Assembly (NCBI RefSeq): GCF_937890665.1
Contig: NZ_CALADU010000321.1
Coordinates: forward strand, 1-13,139
Direction of reading: 5' to 3'
Origin: an uncultured Subdoligranulum sp.
GTDB taxonomy: Bacteria; Bacillota_A; Clostridia; Oscillospirales; Ruminococcaceae
Length of the DNA: 13,139 nt
The notes beneath the pieces were generated by a model. It saw only the letters and a list, made by a program, of their open reading frames with translations, was not told where the DNA came from and made no database searches. The position numbers and the translations under genes are program-made. Shown here piece by piece: positions 1-5,129 of this stretch; within the stretch, counting starts at the first letter, position 1, and each line of letters begins with the position of its first letter.

Positions 1-78
1 GCCGCCCCGCGTCCAGCCGAAGCAGCCGTAGGCGTAGGGGATCTGCACGCGGCCCTTGAAAATTCCTGTCTGGGTCAT
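1..78 (-). CDS. N-terminal fragment of unidentified late phage protein (cut by window edge)
   Basis: An ATG at 76-78 opens a reading frame that runs off the left edge; 26 codons are visible, beginning MTQTGIFKGRVQIPYAYG. The start overlaps the stop of the upstream gene as ATGA, like most junctions in this operon, and a GGAGG lies about 10 bases upstream. These two features are the support for a real gene. The visible residues show no signal peptide or membrane segment, and I do not recognise the family. By position, after the fibre and accessory tail genes, it could be another tail-tip protein or the start of the lysis module. Confidence 0.6.
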   Translation of the reverse strand, partial: MTQTGIFKGRVQIPYAYGCFGWTRGG

Positions 79-530
79 ACTTCCACTTCCTCCCATGCGC
101 TGGGCAGCCCCGTGGCGTCCCAGACGCAGTTATCCTGTTTGCAGCGATATACCTTGCCGTCCTTGGCAAGGTAGCATTCACCGGTCATGTACATGCCACT
201 CTGACCGGCAGGGTCTACCCACGGCTTTGCCCGGGCGGGGTCCTTGGTATGGGCCAGTCCCCACAGCGCCCGCAGTGTGCTGGGTCGGCCTTCGTAATCT
301 GCGGCGCGGTGTGGCTGGATCAGCAGCCATACCTGCCCCTCGTCGGCCACCGGCGCGCCCGCAGGCCAGGCGGTGTAGTCCTGCTCATGGCTCCACGCAG
401 GCACGGCCCGCTCGTAAGCGATGATGGTCGTTCCGTCCATGCCCGCTGCGTTCTGCCGTAGTTCGGCGGCCTCGCGCGCCCCCAGGTCGCACAGCAGATC
501 CAATACAAGCGCCCTACTGTCTATGCTCAT
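75..530 (-). CDS. Small tail-associated protein with carbohydrate-binding (CBM5/12-like) module
   Basis: 151 aa. An N-terminal helix (about residues 1-30) is followed by two aromatic-rich units. The first (about 42-90) has W46, Y52, W55, W68 and W90. The second (about 103-149) shows the CBM5/12-like pattern of a Gly/Tyr-led strand, a 'dGKVYrC' strand with Y128, then W137 and W146 in a 'W..tglPsaW' ending. Such modules bind chitin or other glycans in bacterial enzymes, and in phages they often sit on tail-tip proteins; here it may touch cell-surface glycan. The start ATG overlaps the previous stop as ATGA (527-530) and has a GGGGGTGA ribosome site 7 bases upstream. The CBM assignment rests on motif recognition only, and the exact role is inferred from position after the fibre genes. 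Confidence 0.6.
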   Translation of the reverse strand: MSIDSRALVLDLLCDLGAREAAELRQNAAGMDGTTIIAYERAVPAWSHEQDYTAWPAGAPVADEGQVWLLIQPHRAADYEGRPSTLRALWGLAHTKDPARAKPWVDPAGQSGMYMTGECYLAKDGKVYRCKQDNCVWDATGLPSAWEEVEV

Positions 531-877
531 ACCTGATTCACCCCCTCATTGTAAGCGGTTGCCAATTCTGCCCATGTAACCATTTCAGGGGTCGGTTTGG
601 CAGGTGGCCGCAGCGCCTCCAATTCGTCTTCGGTATAGGTATGATAGAGTAAGCAATCCTCGTATTCATCCCAGGCCGGGCTGGCAGGCACGTCCACAAT
701 CTTGCCACGCAAGCCCTTACCGCCGTTCAAGGTCTCGGTCCCAAGCATCACCTCAAAGTGCGACTGTTCCTCCACCGCGTCGTGATGGCCGATGTATCGC
801 CGGTACGGATAGACGTACCCCGCAGTGTAGTCCGGCTCCAAGATTTCCTCAAATGTGCTTTCATCATAAGTTTTCAA
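527..877 (-). CDS. Small phage tail-region protein, function unknown (TTG start)
   Basis: 116 aa if initiated at the TTG at 875-877, giving an N-terminus MKTYDESTFEEILEPDY. I prefer this start because GAGGTGG (884-890) lies 6 bases upstream. The open frame also reaches a TTG at 916 that overlaps the preceding fibre gene's stop (TTGA), but that start has no comparable ribosome site. The sequence resembles short proteins encoded beside tail fibres in many Firmicute prophages ('TAGYVY...', then 'H..VEE..HfEVM'), which have no assigned function. No membrane segment or catalytic motif is visible; the C-terminus is acidic and Pro-containing. It may be an assembly or structural accessory of the neighbouring fibres, which is inference from position. 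Confidence 0.65.
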   Translation of the reverse strand: MKTYDESTFEEILEPDYTAGYVYPYRRYIGHHDAVEEQSHFEVMLGTETLNGGKGLRGKIVDVPASPAWDEYEDCLLYHTYTEDELEALRPPAKPTPEMVTWAELATAYNEGVNQV

Positions 878-912
878 GCTATACCACCTCTTTCCCAAGG
901 GATTCTCTAAAA

Positions 913-1527
913 TCAAATGTCTTCAAAAACAAGCGACAGAATGGCTTCACCTTCGTGTGATCCTGCATCGTTGTTCCATGTTGGGGCCATATTCAGTTCA
1001 GTTCCCGCGTTTATGGTTTCCGGGAAGAGATAGGAAACACTGCCAGAAGCATCCCACTTATTGGTCCACAGATTCTTGACGGACAAGGTCCTAAGCGTCT
1101 TCTTGAATTGCAGATATAGATTTACACCGTAACTGTGAGCATCCCAACTCATGCCGAGAGTATCAAAAACAGTCTGAAAACTGGTTATGTTGGCTCTTGT
1201 ATCGGCAACAACGGGCTGCCCGGACTGCATCATGAATGACACCAAAGCACCGACGCCAATGCCTCTATTGCAGACAATATTGAAAATGTATCTGGTTTTA
1301 TAGCTCCCAGTAACTTTCCCGTTCCCGTTGTGATACCCTGCTGGTATAGTCACAGAGGAACCCGCATTTGCCGTTGTGCTCCACGCCCCATGGTTCGGCA
1401 TCGTGCCGGTGCGCAGGGCTTTTCCTGTAGCGTAAAATGTCTTTCCGTTGAGGACTTCGCCCTCAGTGGCCGTCGCCAATGCCAACTTGCTGGTGGTCAG
1501 GCCACCGCCTGCTGTCATCAGCCCCAT
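913..1527 (-). CDS. Tail fibre/receptor-binding protein B (paralogue of 1665-2228)
   Basis: 204 aa. Residues 1-72 form a module shared with the upstream gene at 1665-2228: an ungapped hand alignment gives 48 of 72 identical positions, including 'GKTFY', 'MPxHGAW' and 'IPxGYHNGxGKV'. This glycine-rich module recurs in phage tail-tip and fibre proteins. Residues 73-204 are unrelated to the paralogue, look beta-rich with several Trp ('NLWTNKWDAS', 'PTWNNDAG'), and are probably the receptor-facing tip. The start ATG has GGGGGTG (1535-1541) 7 bases upstream. It would also overlap, as TAATG, the stop of a short disrupted ORF upstream. DNA of the C-terminal part is AT-richer (26 of 60 G+C in 1081-1140) than the N-terminal part (36 of 60 in 1381-1440), suggesting module exchange. 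The fibre role is inferred from position and from the shared module. Confidence 0.75.
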   Translation of the reverse strand: MGLMTAGGGLTTSKLALATATEGEVLNGKTFYATGKALRTGTMPNHGAWSTTANAGSSVTIPAGYHNGNGKVTGSYKTRYIFNIVCNRGIGVGALVSFMMQSGQPVVADTRANITSFQTVFDTLGMSWDAHSYGVNLYLQFKKTLRTLSVKNLWTNKWDASGSVSYLFPETINAGTELNMAPTWNNDAGSHEGEAILSLVFEDI

Positions 1528-1617
1528 TACACAACACCCCCAATCCAGGCATTGTGCAATTCGTCAGTTACGAGGCTATACCAGCCCCCCCCCGATAATT
1601 TTTCGCTGATTCGTCAT
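1527..1617 (-). pseudogene. Short ORF interrupted within a run of nine G (possible phase-variable leader/gene)
   Basis: An ATG at 1615-1617 follows a strong ribosome site AAGGAG (1627-1632) with 9-base spacing. The frame enters a homopolymer of nine G (minus strand, 1585-1593) and stops after 13 residues at TAG (1576-1578). With one G fewer it would read 29 residues, continuing GWYSLVTDELHNAWIGGVV, and stop at TAA 1527-1529, overlapping the next gene's ATG as TAATG, the same kind of junction used elsewhere in the operon. So either the tract is unstable (8 G on, 9 G off), the gene is a fixed remnant, or the sequence has a homopolymer error. The 29-residue product has no function I recognise. 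It may serve mainly to couple translation into fibre gene B. Confidence 0.5.
1585..1593 (-). repeat. Poly-G homopolymer tract (9 bases)
   Basis: Nine consecutive C on the plus strand, that is nine G in the coding sense, at codons 9-11 of the short ORF at 1617. Runs of this length are prone to slipped-strand length change in bacteria. Length 8 (or 11) restores the 29-codon frame; length 9, as seen here, does not. Confidence 0.85.
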
Positions 1618-1626
1618 GTTTTACAA

Positions 1627-1632
1627 CTCCTT
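1627..1632 (-). promoter_or_regulatory. Ribosome binding site AAGGAG of the G-tract ORF
   Basis: AAGGAG followed by 9 bases (TTGTAAAAC) and ATG. It is as strong as the sites of the major structural genes, and it is the main reason to treat the interrupted short ORF as a real translation unit. Confidence 0.7.
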
Positions 1633-1664
1633 ATATAATCCGGGTGTATATATGTTCGACCCTG

Positions 1665-2228
1665 TTATTTGATTCCGATAATAGTGACATGACATCCGAA
1701 GTTGGTTTGATTGGTGTAAATTGTTCCATTTATGGTCGTTCCAGAACTGTTTGCACCGAGTATTAAAAATACTCGACCTACTGCACGATACAGCCCGTCG
1801 TCATAGTCATTTGTGTACAGTTTAATGTTGGATGCCACCCTACCGCTCGACGGGGAAACAGACGCTTGATTGACGCCATTTCCATCATTACCACCATAGT
1901 CTTTGGCAATGATAACTACAAATGCCGAATAGCCCGTGTAATATCCAGAAAACGTTGTAGATCGCTGTATCATCGAATCCATTAAAACTACTCCGTCCAC
2001 AGCAGCTGCGCTCACTTTTCCAGCACCGTTGTGATACCCTGACGGGATAGCGACCGAGCCCCCTGGCGCAATGGATGTGCCCCATGCTCCATGATCTGGC
2101 ATCGCTCCCGTTTTGAGATCTTTCTCCCCGGAGTAAAAGGTTTTTCCGGCCAAGACATCACCCGGCGTAGCATTCGCCAGTGCCAGCTTGCCCCCAGAGA
2201 GCCCGCCGCCTGCATCCATCAGGCCCAT
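1665..2228 (-). CDS. Tail fibre/receptor-binding protein A (paralogue of 913-1527)
   Basis: 187 aa from the ATG at 2226-2228, which has a near-perfect GGGAGGTG (2235-2242) 6 bases upstream; an in-frame GTG at 2237 lies on top of that site and is less likely. Residues 1-72 are the glycine-rich module shared with fibre protein B. Residues 73-187 are unique, rich in Gly, Ser, Asn and Tyr, and end in short hydrophobic strands ('VFLILGAN', 'CHVTIIGIK'), consistent with a beta-structured tip. No signal peptide or catalytic motif is seen. DNA coding for the C-terminal part is markedly AT-richer (104 of 240 G+C over 1681-1920) than the shared module (39 of 60 over 2041-2100). It directly follows the baseplate gene (TGA, one base, ATG). 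Its role as a receptor-binding or tip protein is inferred from context. Confidence 0.75.
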   Translation of the reverse strand: MGLMDAGGGLSGGKLALANATPGDVLAGKTFYSGEKDLKTGAMPDHGAWGTSIAPGGSVAIPSGYHNGAGKVSAAAVDGVVLMDSMIQRSTTFSGYYTGYSAFVVIIAKDYGGNDGNGVNQASVSPSSGRVASNIKLYTNDYDDGLYRAVGRVFLILGANSSGTTINGTIYTNQTNFGCHVTIIGIK

Positions 2229-2229
2229 G

Positions 2230-3222
2230 TCACACACCTCCCTGCTTGATTTGCACGATGACCTCGATATCGCTGCTCACGCTCTCGAAAATCTTTGCGC
2301 TGAGTGTTCCGTCGCCCAGGGTCAGATCTCCGCCGTTGATGACTGTCAGCGTGTCCTGCAGCGTCTCATTGGTCGCCTGCACGTCTGTCTGCTCACACAT
2401 GACCCCGCTGTACAGTACGCTGTCAGTCGTCACCGCCGGGCCTCCATCCATTGGGGTCAGCGTGGCGGTTTGTGTACCATCCGACCAGCTATCAAGCAAA
2501 AAGGTGGCTTTGTACAGGTGCGGCATTGCCTTGAAAACGTCTCGATTCTCGCCACCCTCATCGTACACCGATTTCATCATCCACGCCGTGTCACCCTCCA
2601 CCGCCGCGATAGCCGCCTGCAGGGCGGCGATCTGCGCTTCGGCGGCATCTTGATGCTCGGCGATGGCGGTGGTCAACTGGGCGAAGTAGGGGGCCGTGTC
2701 CAGGCTGCCGATGGTCTGCGCCACGACGCCGCAGCGTTCGGTGTCCAGCCGGGTGTCGGTGATGCTGGACTGCGTGATGGTGCTGCTGTTGGCCGCCACC
2801 GCGATGTCGGCCAGGCCCAGCTCCCAGATGGTGGCGTCCCGCGTCAGGGCGGGGCGCTGCGGGGATGAGGACGGCGTGCCCTTGAGGATGTACAACTCGA
2901 TGCTGCGCACCGCCAGGCTGAGGTCCAGCCGCGCCACCACCGTGTCGATACGGGGCGACGTGCCCGCCGCTTCCACCGTCAGCGTGCGGGTGTCGGTCTC
3001 GATGCCTATCGCCCCGCGGATGTGGCAGATGCCGGGATTGGCCTGCACCTGCATGCCGGTCCCGGCCGTCACCTGTAGGGCATTGGTGGGCTTGTAGAAA
3101 ATACCATCGGAGAAGTAGGCCGCAAAGACGGAGCGCAGAAACTCGCTGTCCACCGCGCGGTCGTACAGCGGCAGGCCCTGCTCGTCGTAGGTGACTTGGC
3201 TTGTAAACGGATATGATTGCAT
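2230..3222 (-). CDS. Baseplate / upper tail-fibre-anchoring structural protein
   Basis: 330 aa. The N-terminal half (about 1-165) has a pattern familiar from Firmicute phage baseplate proteins: 'YPFTSQ', 'YDRAVDSEF', an Ala/Gly-rich strand region, then 'PRIDTVVARLDLS' and 'ELYILKGTPSS'. A short helical, probably coiled-coil segment (about 178-210, Ala/Gln/Glu-rich) would support trimer formation. The C-terminal part (about 235-330) is beta-rich, with 'SVYDEGGENRDVF' at the junction. Proteins of this layout usually form the collar to which receptor-binding tips attach, and the two fibre-tip genes that follow fit this. The ATG abuts the previous stop exactly (TAAATG), indicating coupled translation. 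BppU-like function is an inference; I cannot rule out that this protein itself contacts the receptor. Confidence 0.75.
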   Translation of the reverse strand: MQSYPFTSQVTYDEQGLPLYDRAVDSEFLRSVFAAYFSDGIFYKPTNALQVTAGTGMQVQANPGICHIRGAIGIETDTRTLTVEAAGTSPRIDTVVARLDLSLAVRSIELYILKGTPSSSPQRPALTRDATIWELGLADIAVAANSSTITQSSITDTRLDTERCGVVAQTIGSLDTAPYFAQLTTAIAEHQDAAEAQIAALQAAIAAVEGDTAWMMKSVYDEGGENRDVFKAMPHLYKATFLLDSWSDGTQTATLTPMDGGPAVTTDSVLYSGVMCEQTDVQATNETLQDTLTVINGGDLTLGDGTLSAKIFESVSSDIEVIVQIKQGGV

Positions 3223-4272
3223 TTAGTAGATCAGCCTCGCTTTCTGTAGCTGGGTCAGCTTTTTATCTCCCAGTTCGATTCCCACCGTGTGGTTGTTGCG
3301 TTTGAAGGTTTCCCGCACCGTGACGATGCGGGCCTGCATGGCAAGGCCAATGTCCTCCACGATCACGTCCACCTTGTCGCCCAGATCCCAATCTGTCAGG
3401 TAAGCAAACCCCGATGATGCTGCTTGGATATCGACATTTTGTACGACTTGATAGTTCAGCAGTTCATCCAGCCCTTTCTGCTTCAGACTGGCCAAATATT
3501 CCTCTTCGGTTTGCTCATCGGGGTTCCATCGCTCGGCTTTTGCATCCACAAACAAGATTTTTTTATATCCGCCGTTGGACAGGTCTGCATAGGCCAGTTT
3601 GCGGTTCTCCTCTCGATCTTGACCGGCTACGATGGCGTAGTTTTTGTAGTTGGATCGGTCGCTGGAAGCATCCACCTCCGTCAGGTTTCCGAAACCATCC
3701 GAAAAGGTCACGAAGGGATTTTCGGTCTGTTCCTGGGTGCGATCCAGACCCTGCCAGACTTCGGCCGTGATCGTGTTGGCAGCGTAGTCATACCGGCAGC
3801 GCAGGCTGTGCTGGACGGTCTGCAGTTTGGTGTAGGCCACATCGGCCAACTGGCCGCCGGTTTCCTGCCAGGAGGTTTCATCGGCCTGTCCCGCCGGGGC
3901 GTCGGCCACCGTCAGCAGCGGGATATCGTCCTTGTACTGGCGCAGCATAGCCACCACCGTGGCCGGGATGCTGCCGTTTGCATAGTAAGTGGGGTATACT
4001 ACTTTATCATTCAGGACAGCTTCCAAAAAGTAGCCGGAGAGCTGCACGAACCGCCCCTTCACGGTCTCGGTCAGTTCCACCTTCTGGACGATACCCGTTT
4101 CGGGCCTGTCCTCGCTGTACAGGTAGGCCATGGCCGGGTCGTAGCTGGCCGCGGCCACCTGGACACTGAACTGACCAATCTTGTAATATTCCCGCGTCCA
4201 CTGTAAGTTGAAGTAGGGCAGGTAGGCGATGGGCTGAAAGTTGGAATCAAGCGCCAAAAGTTCCATCGTCAC
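3223..4272 (-). CDS. Tail hub protein, siphovirus ReqiPepy6 Gp37-like
   Basis: 349 aa from GTG at 4272 (GTGA overlap with the distal tail gene), or 347 aa from ATG at 4266, which has GGGG about 8 bases upstream. The whole length matches the Gp37-like tail family: an N-terminal 'LALDSNFQPIAYL' strand segment, the typical 'W.REYYKIGQFSVQVA' block near residue 30, and a C-terminal 'WDLGDKVDVI...MQARIVTV.E' block with a final 'GIELGDKK', the hub-domain signature. These proteins follow the distal tail protein and form the central hub at the tail tip. Some relatives carry a C-terminal cell-wall hydrolase, but this one ends right after the hub domain and no catalytic motif is visible, so a separate lysin would be needed. 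Position between distal tail and baseplate genes agrees. Confidence 0.85.
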   Translation of the reverse strand: MTMELLALDSNFQPIAYLPYFNLQWTREYYKIGQFSVQVAAASYDPAMAYLYSEDRPETGIVQKVELTETVKGRFVQLSGYFLEAVLNDKVVYPTYYANGSIPATVVAMLRQYKDDIPLLTVADAPAGQADETSWQETGGQLADVAYTKLQTVQHSLRCRYDYAANTITAEVWQGLDRTQEQTENPFVTFSDGFGNLTEVDASSDRSNYKNYAIVAGQDREENRKLAYADLSNGGYKKILFVDAKAERWNPDEQTEEEYLASLKQKGLDELLNYQVVQNVDIQAASSGFAYLTDWDLGDKVDVIVEDIGLAMQARIVTVRETFKRNNHTVGIELGDKKLTQLQKARLIY

Positions 4273-5129
4273 ACCCCCAGATACTGCTTGTTGTAGCGGA
4301 TGACGACGTGCAGGTTGTTATCGCCATAGTCGGCCTCATACCGCACGGTGTTGGTGCCGGGCGTCATCTGCAAGGCCGTGAACTTGCTGGCTCGGTCGGT
4401 CTTGGCGAGCACGTTGACCCCGTTTTTGGTGATGCGGATGTGCCGCGGGTTGGTGTCGATCTCGACCCGGTCCCCCTTGACCAGCTCGTCGATCAGCCGG
4501 ACAAAAGCATCGTCCTTGATGATCTTGGGGTTGGTGACGGCGTCGTCTGCCGTCAGGATGATGGTGGGGTAGGCGGGCACGTCGCCGTCGTAGTCGAAAA
4601 TGACGGAGCGGGTGAAGTTCGCCACATCCACCAGCACGCCATAGGTGGGGTGGTCCATGTAGGGGAAGCCCCAGCGGGGCGTGATGGCGGCGATGTCCTG
4701 GCCGAAGTCGTCCACGCTTTGCCAGTAGGGGTTTGCCGCCAGGAAGTAGGCGGACCAGGTCTGGGGAATGTTGACCTTCTGGCTGGGCACCTTGTGGGCC
4801 GTCAGTTCGGCGGAGAGCCAGTGGGTGGTGCCCATGTAGGTCAGATAGACCTTATAGGTGTGCTTGGGATTGAAGAATGACTTGGCCTGTGCGCGGAACA
4901 CAGGATTTTGAGCGACAGCCAAGGAGGTTGCATCCAACTGCAAATCGCGGGATTTGACATGCTTGCCGGTCACGGTCACGCCGTCGTCTGTGGCGTTGTC
5001 CTCGGTAAACAGTTCATAGGCCGGGGCGTCCGCCCCATTGATGGCGGTGAGCAGCCAGTCCTTGCCGTCGGCCAGCAGTTCCACCCCATCGTCCCGGACG
5101 ATCCGGGCCACTACCACTCTGTCGATCAT
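4269..5129 (-). CDS. Distal tail protein (Dit)-like phage tail protein
   Basis: 286 aa. The gene sits directly after the tape measure gene (ATGA overlap at 5126-5129) and before the tail hub, the standard place for the distal tail protein that links tube to baseplate. The N-terminal half holds mostly beta strands with 'KSRDLQLDATSL' near residue 58 and the family-like block 'TYKVYLTYMGTTHWLSAEL'. The middle has 'LAANPYWQS' followed by a segment for a C-terminal galectin-like domain ('YPTIILTADDAVTNP', then 'IDTNPRHIRITKNG'), a layout seen in Firmicute Dit proteins. AGGTGG upstream of the ATG supports the start. No enzyme motif is present. The Dit assignment rests on these patterns and on gene order. 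Confidence 0.82.
   Translation of the reverse strand: MIDRVVVARIVRDDGVELLADGKDWLLTAINGADAPAYELFTEDNATDDGVTVTGKHVKSRDLQLDATSLAVAQNPVFRAQAKSFFNPKHTYKVYLTYMGTTHWLSAELTAHKVPSQKVNIPQTWSAYFLAANPYWQSVDDFGQDIAAITPRWGFPYMDHPTYGVLVDVANFTRSVIFDYDGDVPAYPTIILTADDAVTNPKIIKDDAFVRLIDELVKGDRVEIDTNPRHIRITKNGVNVLAKTDRASKFTALQMTPGTNTVRYEADYGDNNLHVVIRYNKQYLGV

Noticed and set aside
1641..1664. Possible promoter (AT-rich TATATA-like bases) before the G-tract ORF
   Set aside because: No matching -35 element at proper spacing; AT-rich spacer alone is not enough.
913..2228. Diversity-generating retroelement targeting the fibre paralogues
   Set aside because: No reverse transcriptase, template repeat or adenine-dependent variable repeat is visible; the tips differ throughout rather than at scattered A positions.
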